The position numbers and the translations under genes are program-made. Shown piece after piece: positions 25,283 to 35,692 of a DNA stretch of 64,000 nucleotides. Each line of letters opens with the position of its first letter. The stretch's first letter is position 1. This DNA is from Nectonema munidae (taxonomy: Eukaryota; Nematomorpha; Nectonematoida; Nectonematidae). The stretch lies in NCBI GenBank assembly GCA_030549495.1, contig JAUIRK010000097.1, positions 1 through 64,000 of the forward strand, read 5' to 3'. Below the pieces are notes generated by a model that made no database searches, was not told the origin of the DNA, and saw nothing but the letters and a program-made list of their open reading frames with translations.

Positions 25283-26790
25283 TTACCTTAATAATGATGA
25301 TATACTAAAATTAGACTGTTGATTAAGCCCTTGGTAGTTGATCTGATAATTATCTGTTGCATCTTCAACGGTAATATTCTTGGCTGAACTTTTGAGTGAG
25401 GAAATACGTGAAAGAAAGAAGTAAAGATTTCTATTTTCATAATATTCATCATATATTCCTTGTATTAGTTCTTCTTTCTCTATTCTTTTAGCATTGCTGC
25501 CTCCATTCCAGTTGTATCTTGAATTGATTTCCTCAATTTCAGGCATGTCTTTGGTGATTTTTTCTTCATTTTTGATGAAAAATTCCATTACTTCCCAAAT
25601 ACTAGTCTTCTCTGATTGAAGACTTGCATGTAAACTGTAAAAAAAATTTCACAGTGGTTATTGGTTCGCACTTTTCTTCCGAAAACACACCACATTTGCA
25701 TTTTGTCTTCAATTAGCCAGGTGTTTTCAAAGTATTCAAAAAAGGGAGCAATTTGAAAAGGATCCATCACACTCTTTAATTTCCTGTATGCTACTTTTAT
25801 CTTAAAAAACTTTCGGTGAAAAATATTCTAAAGAAAGTATTTTATGTCGTACTTTTTCAAGAGGCAAAAATGCTATGGCCATTAACATTTTCATACATGT
25901 TCTGAAACTTTTGCTTTTTGAATACAAAAAACTGTATCCAAGATTAAGAATTTTACGATATATTGCCTGGCAGAAATGGAAGTAGCAACCCTGGTATTGA
26001 GCTTCCAGAAAGCACTAAAATTAAAAACAACTTCAAACCTTTTTTGATGCAGAAATGATTGATGTTTCAAAGTCTCCAGTTATGCTCTTGATAGTATTCT
26101 TATCAATCACGGAATTAAGAGAAGTATACAAATGACATAATGATACTAAAATGAAGAAATGTAAACAAATAAAATTACCAATAAGTATCTTCTCTTTAAT
26201 CACATACGATTACATAAACAATAGGTACTTGAATATTGTTATGGAAACAATGAATAGTGACGATTTGATAAAATAAATCTGGAGCTTTTTTAAATGTTCC
26301 ATCAATATACAGGGTATCAATGACAGAAACCTGGCTTATATGTCGCAATGTTTGTCCATGAAAAATAAGATTTCTTTTATTGTCGAATCTTAAATCCGCT
26401 TGTAAAAATCTTGAATTGTTGGCTGACTGAAAATTTTCAGGTATCAAAAAGTTAATATCCCTAGGAAATGGAATCCTATTTCTGCTTCTTCGTATGAATC
26501 GTAGAAGACTTCTTTTTTTAATGAGGTTCTTTGTTCTTCATCCAGAGAAGCAATACAATCACTAAGATTTAAATTATATAGTTGCTCTTTTTTTTAGATT
26601 AATTCTTACTTGTATATTTTAGTTGTACTTTTAAATGTGTTTCTTGCTTCCTTCTTCAAATATGATTTGAATGATTCTTTGTTTTCGTTGAGTGCATCAT
26701 GATTATGCATAACACGTTTTAGAATTGTGTGGTTTTCATCTTTTTTCATAAATATCTTTCCTGTTTAATTTTTTGTTTCAAAAGGAGTAT
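25283..26790 (-). pseudogene. MULE (Mutator-like) transposase remnant
   Basis: Minus-strand order matches animal MULEs with an FLYWCH-type N-terminus. KRVMHNHDALNEN near 26700 resembles the end of the DNA-binding part. FLQADLRFDNKRNLIFHGQ, then VIDTLYIDGTFKKAPDLFYQ (the DGTFK motif with the first catalytic Asp) and TIHCFHNNIQVPIVYVIV follow at 26196-26447. After possible short introns or frameshifts come SITGDFETSI (second Asp), LGYSFLYSKSK, then NTWLIEDKMQMWCVFG and VRTNNHCE (late conserved block) and an acidic C-terminal tail to 25283. At least three frame changes are visible. No TIRs are seen right at its ends; the facing repeats at 21.2 and 27.7 kb are the nearest candidates. Confidence 0.7.
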
Positions 26791-26799
26791 TTTCGTTAA

Positions 26800-27604
26800 A
26801 TAAATTATGAAGTCGATGTTTTATTTTATTTGTAATTATAAGTTAAGATTTACAGTTGATAAGAATAATTAGACTGTTATCTTATCATTGTATATCTAGC
26901 CTATACATTTCTTAATTGAAAAATTCAGTTTCCATAAGGAATCTTGAAGCAGCAGGGTGATTAGGAAAAAATTTGATAAGTCTATTCTTTAAATTTCATA
27001 CTTTCCAAAATTCATTGATAATATTGAACCTTATGTCTGATAATTCAAAAATATATAAATATTTTTATTTATTTCTAGGAATACTTAGAAGTAGATTTTG
27101 CTTAAAGTTAAAGAGATGACAATCTGAAATCATTTGAAAGAATTTGATTCTTTCCTCATATTCAAACCAAAGCCCTTTTAAGGGCTATATTTTACTCATT
27201 TCATTTTATTTATTTTATTACTACATGAAAATTGATAAAAAAAAAATCTAACAATAAAATTATCTCTTATTTTGTTTTTGAAACAATTTTTCAATCGTAT
27301 TTAGTTGGTGATGCATTTTGTATCTTTTTGTGTTTACTTATACTCTTTGAATTAATTTCAAGTTGATCATATTAAAGAATGAAACTAGTGAATGTTGAAA
27401 AAATTAGAATATAATATAAAAGTAAATTTTGCTCTATAACGTTCAGAAAATTTCAATTTGTAATTTTTGAAGGATAATAAACTGTATAAATATAGCATTG
27501 GAAAAGAACAATGAGTTTTAAAAAGGCGTTTAGAAAACTATATAAATAATGATGAGACAACATTGTTTTTTTTTCATTTTTTTATTATTAATGTCTCCTG
27601 AAAG
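26800..27604. other. AT-rich stretch, nothing recognised
   Basis: The sequence is very AT-rich, with no open frame of note, no tandem repeat and no match to other parts of the window. It lies between the MULE remnant and the right inverted copy and may be non-coding sequence of that element. Confidence 0.4.
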
Positions 27605-27745
27605 AATATATCATCATGAAAAGAATCGAAAAATGTTCAAATCAAAAAATATTTATTCTTTTTAAATATATCGTTGGATCCCCTTACTTTTAAAATTGAA
27701 AGATAAACCTAGTCTTTAATAATTAATTTTTATCAAATTATGCAC
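27605..27745 (-). repeat. Right copy of the ~130 bp inverted sequence
   Basis: This is the reverse complement of 21160-21285. Shared segments read AAAAATATTTATTCTTTTTA, AATATATCGTTGGATCCCCT and AGATAAACCTAGTCTTTAAT. It lacks the second arm that makes the left copy a hairpin, and it is followed within about 15 bp by the third gag-like fossil. The close identity by eye implies the two copies are of similar age or gene-converted. Confidence 0.75.
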
Positions 27746-27759
27746 ATACGAAACTAAAA

Positions 27760-28275
27760 GTGAACTTAAAAGTGAAGATTGCATCGCTCACGGCACTGGG
27801 TTTCTACTCAGAAGAGGGATCCTGGACGATCCCGGTGGAGCTCATCTCTGACTTGGAGCTTCTCGCTATCACGATCGCGCATTTCCTATGGCCCAGACGA
27901 AAGATTCTTTCGGACTCCATGACGGCAATTGGCGCCGTCAAAAAGGTGGCGCTGGAACACAAGCCATTCTGCTCCTCTGGCTGGAAGCATCCAGCAAACC
28001 CCCTCGCTCCTGTCCATCGCTGGTATCACGGGGCTAACGGTCCCATTTCCCGCGGCTTCCGCCCCCAGGACGCGTCGCCACCCCGCACCACGCGTTCGGG
28101 GAAGGTTTCGTGCACCCGGTGGTGCAGCGCGCAAGAAATTAAAAAAATAATATTTTTTTTAAGAAAGCTGATTCTTCGCTGTGGGCCGGCCTCCCTCCTT
28201 TTCTCCTCGTCCTCTGGCGAGCCGCCATCTCCCCCTTTGTCCCAGCTTCCACCGGACTGGCGACAGGGTAGAAAA
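27760..28275 (+). mobile_element. Gag-bearing retroelement fossil, copy 3
   Basis: A GC-rich fragment, plus strand. It holds three parts: an RNase H-like stretch (around DLELLAITIAHFLW and ILSDSMTAIGAV, about 27850-27940), the gag-like tail shared with copy 1 (SLLSIAGITG and RVRGRFRAP, about 27985-28140), and the start of the proline-rich region (PPDWRQGR near 28250, compare PPDWRVGRP in copy 1). The RNase H-like part is not expected directly before a gag tail, so this copy looks rearranged. It is broken and both ends are missing. RNase H assignment is from the LELLAI and LSDSMTA segments only and is tentative. Confidence 0.45.
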
Positions 28276-28283
28276 TATATATT

Positions 28284-28850
28284 TTTATATCAAATCGGGC
28301 ATGCTGATTTCATTTTGGACTTATTTTTGGAATTTAGAAATTGAAAATATCAATAAGTGTTAAACAAACCTGCGGTTTACTTCTAAAATCTGTCTCTGAA
28401 AACATTTATTCTAATTTTACATGGAATATAAACATTTTCATATCAAATCAACAATGCCTATTTCATTTATATATTATTTTTGCATTTGGATTTCAAAATA
28501 CTTATAAGTGTGAAACAAAGTTGCGGTTTATTTCTAAAATCTGTCTTCGAAAACATTCATTCAAATTTTAGATGAAATATACACATTTTCATATCAAATC
28601 AACAATGCCTATTTCATTTATAGATTCATTTGGATTTCAAAATACTTATAAGTGTGAAACAATTTTGTGGCTTATTTTTAAAATCGGTCTCCGAGAACAT
28701 TAATTAAAATTTTACATCTACGAGAACATTCATTCAAATTTTACATGAAATACCCACATTTTTATAACAAATAAACAATCGCAATTTCATTTATAAATTG
28801 TTTTTGGATTTAGAATTTGAAAATAGTGAATCAAATTTGCAAATCAGGTG
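28284..28850. repeat. Degenerate tandem repeat, period ~150 bp, about 3.5 copies
   Basis: AAGTGTKAAACAAASYTGCG recurs at about 28355, 28505 and 28651, with CATATCAAATCAACAATGCC at about 28437 and 28589. Units differ by substitutions and small indels; one carries a short internal duplication of ACGAGAACATTMATT near 28690-28730. A short plus-strand frame across it (28341-28571) is a by-product. Confidence 0.7.
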
Positions 28851-28854
28851 TTTT

Positions 28855-28985
28855 ACACATATGTACCTATTTTCAAGTAGGCTGAATCCAACAGTGATGT
28901 TTATTTTTTATAAAAATTAATCATACCTGTCAAAAAATGATTGACATATGACGCTTCAACTGAAATAAAGGACTTCATGATTAAA
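28855..28985 (-). repeat. Single inverted copy of the 30.5-kb tandem family
   Basis: Its reverse complement matches the units at 30470-30890: CATATGTCAATCATTTTTTG, a second T-rich arm, AAAAAATAAACATCACTG, TTCAGCCTACTTGAAAATAG. It faces the tandem block across about 1.5 kb, so the two could fold back on each other in RNA or single-stranded DNA. Confidence 0.7.
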
Positions 28986-28989
28986 TAGT

Positions 28990-29404
28990 TATACATAGCT
29001 ATATATGTAATTTATTTTGTCACAGAACAAATAGAATTATAAGTAGGCAAAACAAAATTGCAAAAAAAGAAAATATAACTGAAAATGATATAGAACTAAA
29101 AACGGGATTTTATACCTAATTCAATGAGGTGATTTTTTTAATGAAATTAATTAAATGCAAAACAAGGACTCTGTAGAGGCATATTTTGATGCGCATCATT
29201 TTATTTGAAAGAAAGACAGATCGTTTATACCATTCACTCTACAATATCTCGAAACAAGCTGAATCGGTCAATTTAAATATGTTTCGTGTTTGACCATTTT
29301 GAGAAAGTTTTATACGCATAATCAAACAATATACAAATGAACGAAGATGATAAAGTTGAAACATAATTTATTTATAATAAAAATTTGATCGTTTTTTATA
29401 TCTA
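28990..29404. other. AT-rich spacer, nothing recognised
   Basis: There is no open frame, no RNA gene and no repeat shared with other parts of the window. Confidence 0.35.
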
Positions 29405-29990
29405 ATCTAGGCTTGCCGTATCTAATAGATAAGAAAAAGCGGCTACTGTCCATTTTTTGTTTTTCTATTTGTGGAATGATTTCTTATTCTCTGATCCACT
29501 ATATCCCTTCCACCCTTGGAAAAATCGTACTGTTTAAAAATTGCAAGTTTACTTTTTTCATCGTCTACTGTAATTCCTAAAATAGAGAGGGGGGGGGGGG
29601 TCTGGAAGTCAAAACTAATACATTTTTCTTTCCTTTTGATTTAGAAAATACTACATAACTATGAATTGATAAAAATTCTCTATCTATATCCCAGCAAAAC
29701 TTATAAGAAAATTCATCTCTATTATCTAAACTTTTTATACTTTGCGAAATACCTTTTCTTCTTGTGTCTATTGTACCGACTATAGTTAATCCTTTTTATA
29801 GAGCCAATCAGCTATCTATATAGAGGTATACAAAAGGTCAATGGTTAAATTTCGACCTTTCAAAGATAAATATGCAGTGATGATGCCTCTTATAAGTGTA
29901 TAAGTTCTATATAATTTTTCTCAATATATACATCGTTACCTTGGCAAAACTTGGATGGCATTTTCTGAAGAAGAGGGAGCCTACTTTATA
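29405..29990 (-). pseudogene. piggyBac transposase fragment (copy P3)
   Basis: The first ~170 bp are nearly identical to copy P2 at 17740-17935 (the YDFSKGG and NRKTK region), then the copy extends upstream in the protein. A poly-G tract of 10 (near 29590) interrupts it. The next part reads as the middle of the transposase: segments corresponding to IDTRRKGISQSIK, then the FTSL-like piece around 29810-29870. The frame is broken repeatedly. The reading runs leftward as in all other piggyBac pieces here. Confidence 0.6.
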
Positions 29991-30469
29991 TATACAAATG
30001 TAAGAAAGTTTGAGAGGTTATAACTTCATTCCTCCGAAATAGAAACTTACCAAATTTTGCATATCTGTATGCACATATAAATGGAATATTCAAAGTTTGA
30101 AAAAATTATATATACTATTTAAAAAACATGATGTAATCATGCAAATTCCATTTGAAATATAATTCACACCCTAATTTTCATTCTATAGTCTAAACATGAA
30201 AAAAAATTTTTGAATCAATTTTATAGTATAATGATGAGTATCAAAATTAATATTCGTGCCCCATTGGAAATTTTGATACTGAAAATTTTTTTATTTATTA
30301 TAGATTCCAAATAAAATCTAAACTTCAAAGGGAAATAAATTCATTTGTGAAACTAAAAATTTGAATATAGTCTTTTGAGAATAGCATGTAAACAAATCGT
30401 TCAAAAATCAGTACAATATATCGGACCGCAAACATACCATGATTTTAAACAAGTCACAAATTAATCAAA
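29991..30469. other. AT-rich stretch, nothing recognised
   Basis: No open frame of useful length and no repeat with the rest of the window was found. Confidence 0.35.
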
Positions 30470-30890
30470 AATGTTAAAAAAAACTTTTTATAACTACTTA
30501 AATAACGAGTTAATTTTTTCATGTGGGCTGTCATATGTCAATCAATTTTTTGACAAGGTTTGATTGATTTTTTTTTAAATAAACGTGACCATTGTATTCA
30601 GCATACATGAAAATGGGTGCATATAAATAGAAAACTTTGCATAACCATTTAAACTAAAAGTTTATTTTTTCAGTTGAGCTGACATATATCAATCAATTTT
30701 TTGACCGGTTTGGTTGATTTTTTAAAAAAATAAACGTGACCATCGTGTTCAGCACACTTGAAAATGGGTATATATTTGTAAAAATTTTGTATACCCATTT
30801 AAACTAAAAGTTTCCTTTTTTAGTTCAGCATATCAATCAATTTTTGATTTTTATAAAAAATAAATGTCACGATCAGATTGGCAATCAATC
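30470..30890 (+). repeat. Tandem repeat, period ~150 bp, about 3 copies
   Basis: Units start near 30490, 30640 and 30790. Each holds TTTTTTCAKKTGRGCTGWCA, then ATCAATCAATTTTTTGAC, a T-rich gap, AAATAAACGTGACCATYGTR and ATGAAAATGGGTRYATA. The third unit is shortened. An inverted copy is at 28855-28985. Confidence 0.75.
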
Positions 30891-30946
30891 ATTTAGTAGG
30901 TTCACGCCAAAATTTTGTAAAAATTTGCAATCATTTAAGAAAAACC

Positions 30947-30986
30947 GAGGGGGGGGGGGTGTGCCCCCCCCCCCCCCCCCCCCCCG
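30947..30986. repeat. Adjacent poly-G and poly-C tracts
   Basis: A run of about 11 G is followed by TGTG and then a run of more than 20 C. The two could form a hairpin, and the G run could join a quadruplex. Such tracts are also typical of assembly or sequencing error. Confidence 0.8.
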
Positions 30987-30989
30987 TTA

Positions 30990-32114
30990 CTGAGGAAATG
31001 AAAATAGGCCGTCACTAATAGAGTTAAGTATTGTATCTCCTTATTCAATCCATCAGCATGAATAAAGGATTGCGAAATTTTAAATTTCAAAGAGAGTAAA
31101 CTATGAGAAAGAAAAATTCGGTATTTTAGAGAAAATGATTCAAATAGCTGAAAAACTTTCTTCCCAATATGATGTGTGATGCCTCATTTGGAAGATGTCC
31201 TGTATGTTTGACACCCCTGTCCAGAAGCTAATAAAAATATAAGTGAATCAGATATGTAAAGAGATCAAGTAGGTAAAAATATATTATAAAATTACTCTGA
31301 AAAATAAAACTGTATACACTCATATGTCAACTTTGGCAAATGGGTTTTACCAAATACAAGCAAGACTTGTCGTTAGCAAAATTGTTCTAGATTAATTTAC
31401 ATTAGAAGAACGCTTCAATGACTATCCATAGATTTGAGATATTAAAATATCATTTAAATTTATTGTAAATGTCTAAATCTTATTTCATGATCTCTTCATA
31501 TGTAAGAAAGAAAGTGTGAATGGGGGATCGTATTATTCAATTCGCGGCACTCTTCCTTATCACCGATGTCCTGACATAACTAACGTTGCATGCACTCGAA
31601 TTCTAATACAGATAATTCAAAAATACCTCATCATCACACCCACCTGCATTTGGATGAAATGAATAACCTGAAAATACGCGTTCCAGAAGTAGAGGATTGA
31701 TTTTATACGAGAAGAACAAGAGGAGAGGAACAACAATGAGCATTTGGTGCATTTTTGTGCAATACAAATTGGCTGGTGTGTTCCTTTGATGAGTTGTTGT
31801 GTTGTTACTCTTACGCGCGCATACACGGAGTGGAATATGGTTTTCATTTTCTTCGCGTTTCGAAGATTTGTTGTTTTGGAATCAATTCATCATCGTTCCT
31901 CAAGTGGCAGTTGGTATGGGGAAGAGAAGAGACTTTTCTTTTTAATCGTACTTTTTCTTCAAATGAAGGATTATATATTACGCATATACAATATCATCAT
32001 CATCAATTAAACGTGCTTTTGCGAGACAACGTCACAAATCGAAACGGTTCAATCATCTGTAAGTTTTTTGCATTATTGTTATTATTATTATTTTCCGGGT
32101 GTTCTGAATTATAG
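30990..32114. other. Low-complexity spacer without recognisable genes
   Basis: Open frames at 31744-32010 and 31755-32114 overlap each other, are hydrophobic and have no homology I recognise. I do not call a gene here. Confidence 0.4.
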
Positions 32115-32384
32115 TACAGTAGTCCCTCGTTATTTGCGGGGGTTTCGTTCCTAAAGTTTCCGCGAATAGCTAAAACCGTGAATACTCTTTTTTGATCATC
32201 TTAATAACTTTCATAAACCTTTAATTTCACTAGACATTTTCCAAATCAAAGTTTTATTATGTTTTTAACCTTTAATATTTATTCTTTATTTATATTATGA
32301 CTTTAATGTTCTTATGTCATTAAATATAAATTAATTTAAGACATTTTATTAAAATTTTAAAACAAAAAAAAATAACTAAGAAAT

Positions 32385-32950
32385 TTAAATATTTTTTTTC
32401 AAAAACATTGTGATTGGAATCTGAGAGTGTTCTTTTTTTAACTCCTTTATCATTTCTAAATAAGGAGAAATTCCTTCCTCAAATTTAGCTTTGGCAAAAA
32501 AAGCCCTTTCTAAAGAAGGGTCATATTTCAAAATAAGTGACTCAAGCTGTTTCCAAACTCTTTGTATTTCACCAAGTTTCTCCAAAGTCCATACTTCTGA
32601 GGCCGTTTCTTCTTCTGTCTCATTATTTTCTTCTATTTCTACGTTTATTATGTCATTTAATTCTTCATTGTTCAATTCTTCTAAATTTTCTTTTAAAAAT
32701 TCATCACAAATTTCTTTTTTTTGAATATTGCCAAATCCTTTGTCGCCAACAAGTTTAGCTAGAGCTTCAATTTCAGAAATAACATCATCTAGTTCTGTAA
32801 TCTCAGTAAAGTTTATAACTTCAGGCCAAAGCTTTTTCCAAGAAGATTTGATGCTTTTTTCAGTTAGTTCGTCAAGGCTTTCTTTAAGAACTTTTAAACA
32901 ATTTGCTAAGTTATAGTTTTTCCATCCTTAAATAAAGATCTTCGCCATTC
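32385..32950 (-). pseudogene. Tigger transposase C-terminal part, shifted frames
   Basis: Downstream of the main frame the expected Tigger C-terminus continues in another frame: LYLRMEKL, then YNLANCLKVLKESLDELT and SSWKKLWPEVINF near 32800-32930, and an acidic Glu/Asn-rich tail to ITMFLKK (32385-32675). Two frame changes, one near 32960 and one near 32920, disconnect it from the catalytic part. The acidic tail is usual in this group. Confidence 0.7.
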
Positions 32951-33940
32951 TCAATGCTCTTTAACATAATTGTAAATTTTTTTTAACATATTTAGCTTGA
33001 TTGCAATTACATTTTGGTCTATAGGTTGGATTAACGAAGTAGTGTTTGGAGGAAGAAATTCAACTTGGATTTTATCATTTGCAAACTTTAAAGACTCCGG
33101 ATGAGCAGGACAATTATCAAGAAGCAACAAAACTTTAAACTCCAGCCCTTTTTCTTTCAAATATTTTTCTACTTCAGGAATAAAACAATTGTGAAACCAG
33201 TCTGTCATAAGTATAGTGGTCATCCATGCTTTTCTGTGGGGACGATAAAACAATGGCAATGCATTCATATCTTTTCCTTTGAAACAACGTGGTCTTTTTG
33301 ATTTGTATATAAACAATGATTTAATCATATGGCCATTTGCGCTAGCACATAAGAGCATAGAAATTCTATCTTTTGACATTTTAAAACCTGGAGCTTGCTT
33401 TTCTTGTTTAGATAAATATGTTCTACTAGGCATTTTCTTCCAAAAAAGACTTGTTTCGTCAGCGTTAAATACTTGTTCAGGTAAATAATTTTTTTCTTCT
33501 ATAATATTTTTAAAAACTTCTATATACTTTTTTGCGGCAGTAAAATCAGCAGAAGCAGTTTCACCTGTAAACTTTCGGTTATGGATTGAATACCTTTTTT
33601 TTAAATTTTCGAACCACCCTTTACTGCCTTTAAAAGAAGAATTTGAAGAGTTTTCATTGAAATATTCATAAAGAGACGTTGCCTTTTCTCTTATTGTTTC
33701 TCTTGTGATAGGAATGGATTTTCTATTTAAATCTTCAATCCAAAGATTTAATCCTTTTTCCATTTTAACAAGGGAAAGGTCTCTAACATGTTGAGACACT
33801 TTTGCAGTTGATGGATGGCATGTAGCAACCGCATTTCTGATCATGTTTTCACTTTTTTTGATTGACCTAATCGTAGATTCATTTACATTGAATTCACGAC
33901 CACAAGCAGTGTAACTCGTTCCACTTCTAAGCTTATCCAA
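32951..33940 (-). CDS. Tigger/pogo transposase, main open frame (329 residues)
   Basis: This is a DDE transposase of the CENP-B/jerky/Tigger group. Residues 4-31 (GTSYTACGREFNVNESTI) are a pipsqueak-type helix-turn-helix, and about 60-128 form the CENP-B-type second DNA-binding domain, ending in KGWFENLKKRYSI. The DDE domain shows D161 in FNADETSLFWK, D275 in VLLLLDNCPAHP and D308 in SLIQPIDQNVI, so all three catalytic acids are present. The ATG at 33940 lacks perhaps 10-20 residues of a usual start; frames upstream may hold them. The frame ends at KEH near 32951, before the C-terminal region that continues in other frames at 32385-32950. Confidence 0.9.
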   Translation of the reverse strand: MDKLRSGTSYTACGREFNVNESTIRSIKKSENMIRNAVATCHPSTAKVSQHVRDLSLVKMEKGLNLWIEDLNRKSIPITRETIREKATSLYEYFNENSSNSSFKGSKGWFENLKKRYSIHNRKFTGETASADFTAAKKYIEVFKNIIEEKNYLPEQVFNADETSLFWKKMPSRTYLSKQEKQAPGFKMSKDRISMLLCASANGHMIKSLFIYKSKRPRCFKGKDMNALPLFYRPHRKAWMTTILMTDWFHNCFIPEVEKYLKEKGLEFKVLLLLDNCPAHPESLKFANDKIQVEFLPPNTTSLIQPIDQNVIAIKLNMLKKIYNYVKEH

Positions 33941-34327
33941 AATTATTATTTTTTCCTTTAAGATTCATTACTTTTTTGTTTCTTTTTGTAATTTTTTTAA
34001 TCAATTTATTATCCTTAGATGACATATTTAACTGTAACTTAAAAACACTAAAAAATTTCAAAATAAATTTTAATAGAATATATAAGCAATTTAAAACAAT
34101 GTTATTTTTAAAAATCAGAAATGTTTATAAAAAAACATATGGTAATTTTAAAAAAAACACTATAGAGTATATTTCTTAAATAAGTAAAAAAAAATAGAAA
34201 TTTTTATAATAGAATTCAATTTTAAAAAACATTATATAATTTTTATGGTATAAAAAACCGCGAATAATCAAAACCGTGAATAAAAAAACCGTGAATAAAA
34301 AAACCGTGAATAACGAGGGATAATTGT

Positions 34328-35031
34328 ATATACGAGACTAAAAAATGAAAATGTGAGAAGAGTACGTGTTAATTGTTGAGTGCTTCTTATTCTTCCAATC
34401 CGGCAAGGAAAAACTGATGCCAATAAAATGAATTTTTAGGTGTTTTCTCTCTCTTAGTTTTGTTTACACATTCATTGCCTGTAAATAAACTCGAAAGAAT
34501 GCTTTGCTTTTACTAAACTTAAATATTGTTCGTTTATTTCAGTTTATTAGACGAATCCCAAATGAACGTTTAATTTTTTTTTTGAATTTCCTGTGTCATC
34601 TTGAGCTTTTACAAAAACGTTGAAAACACATTTTAGTTAAAAAGACTGCAATTGGTACAACATTTTGTGATATAGTGTAATTAAATGCATTTTTACCAAT
34701 TTCATTATCTGTACCCAAAATAAATGATAAAAATGATCTTAGAAAGGAATTTTCACGAAGTGCACTGCGCGATTTCAAGCAACCAAATTTAGGATGATTT
34801 CACGAAAAAAGATTAAATTTTTATCTTATTTTCAAGTTCAAACATAATATAGCACAAAAGATGTAGGATGGAAAAATCGCTTTAGGAAAAAGCCTTCTAG
34901 CTATCTAACTCCCAAACATTATAAATTTAAAATGTATACTTTAATATATAAAAAATGGATTAAGGAAAGGATATATTTTCTTGCACAATGGTCTCATCTT
35001 GCACAGATCACAACCACTTTCAAGAAAGTGC
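34328..35031. other. AT-rich spacer, nothing recognised
   Basis: No repeat or gene is seen. The right end near 34980-35030 shows slightly less AT-rich sequence into which the next MITE is inserted. Confidence 0.35.
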
Positions 35032-35039
35032 GATACCAG

Positions 35040-35362
35040 CAGTGATGGCCTACGTCACGATACGAAAAGAAATTTCGTATTTTTGAATTTAATTTTTTAC
35101 GATATTTATAAAACGGTTGTAAATACGCAAAATTTACGAAATGTTAAAACGTAGTTTAAGTAAAAAATATTTAATGCTAACTTAATTTAATGAAGTTCTA
35201 TATATCATAAGAAAATTGAAGTCGTACCGAACTTTGATATTTATCGTTTTTCCTTTTTTTCGTATATGCGCAATTTCGAACCGTAATTTTGTCAAAAAAG
35301 CTATCGTATCTTGCCGTAATTCCGAAACGTAACGTAACGTAACGTACCGTATGCCACCACTC
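35040..35362. mobile_element. hAT-type MITE with CGTAA microsatellite
   Basis: CAGTGATGGCCTACG at 35040 and CGTATGCCACCACTC ending at 35362 are imperfect inverted ends (the second reads GAGTGGTGGCATACG in reverse). The flanks GATACCAG (35032-35039) and GATTACCAG (35363-35371) look like an 8-bp hAT duplication with one added base. Inside, CGTAACGTAACGTAACG at about 35330 is a short tandem repeat. There is no coding sequence. Confidence 0.7.
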
Positions 35363-35576
35363 GATTACCAGTCTCATCTCTCAGATTTGATTTAAACTGA
35401 ACCACATGTAGATAATTATAAGTGTGATAAAATTCTCATGTCTGTTAATGACCATAATGGGCCAAAGTTTATCCTTTTTTAATTATTTTTCCTTATTGTT
35501 TTTTATATGAATGAAATTTCCAAGTCGATTTTTCAACGAACTCATGGGGAATATGATTCTGTTTTCTTTTACTTAG

Positions 35577-35692
35577 ATGGCAGCTTTTTTGGCGGATATA
35601 AAGTCTTTTAATAAGAAGAAACTGAAAAAAATTGAAGTGGATGAATATTCAAGAATTGCAGCTGACCAGAAAATCTTTACAGAAAACATGGA
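35577..35692 (+). CDS. Host gene exon encoding a WH2 actin-binding motif
   Basis: A TTTTCTTTTACTTAG acceptor is followed directly by ATG, 38 codons and two extra bases, then a GTAAGT donor, the consensus. The peptide starts MAAFLADIKSFNKKKLKKIE. FLADIKSFNKKKLKK fits the WH2 motif (amphipathic helix, then LKKx) that binds monomeric actin in WASP-, WIP- and JMY-like proteins. The phase-2 end matches the exon at 48451, whose first base C would complete GAC (Asp). So the gene probably encodes a small N-terminal WH2 followed by a disordered region. Known: WH2 binds G-actin. Inferred: that both exons belong to one transcript; intermediate exons are possible. A 5' non-coding exon upstream is likely because the ATG directly follows an acceptor. 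Confidence 0.7.

Larger units (their letters stand above)
32117..34326 (-). mobile_element. Tigger/pogo (Tc1-mariner superfamily) DNA transposon, near full-length
   Basis: The left end CAGTAGTCCCTCGTTATTTG (32117) and the inverted right end AATAACGAGGGATAATTG (to 34326) form TIRs, with TA on each side (32115-32116 and 34327-34328), the target duplication of this superfamily. CAGTAGTCCCTCG is a typical Tigger end. Subterminal copies of ACCGTGAATAA-like motifs cluster at 34256-34312 and appear once inside the left end near 32180; these are candidate transposase-binding sites. A 2.2 kb size and a single minus-strand transposase fit the family. The transposase is shifted near its C-terminus, so the copy is probably inactive, but it is the best preserved element here besides the inner hAT-like one. 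Confidence 0.9.

Noticed and set aside
31744-32114. Two overlapping plus-strand ORFs
   Set aside because: They are hydrophobic, overlap each other in different frames, and show no domain or splice context.
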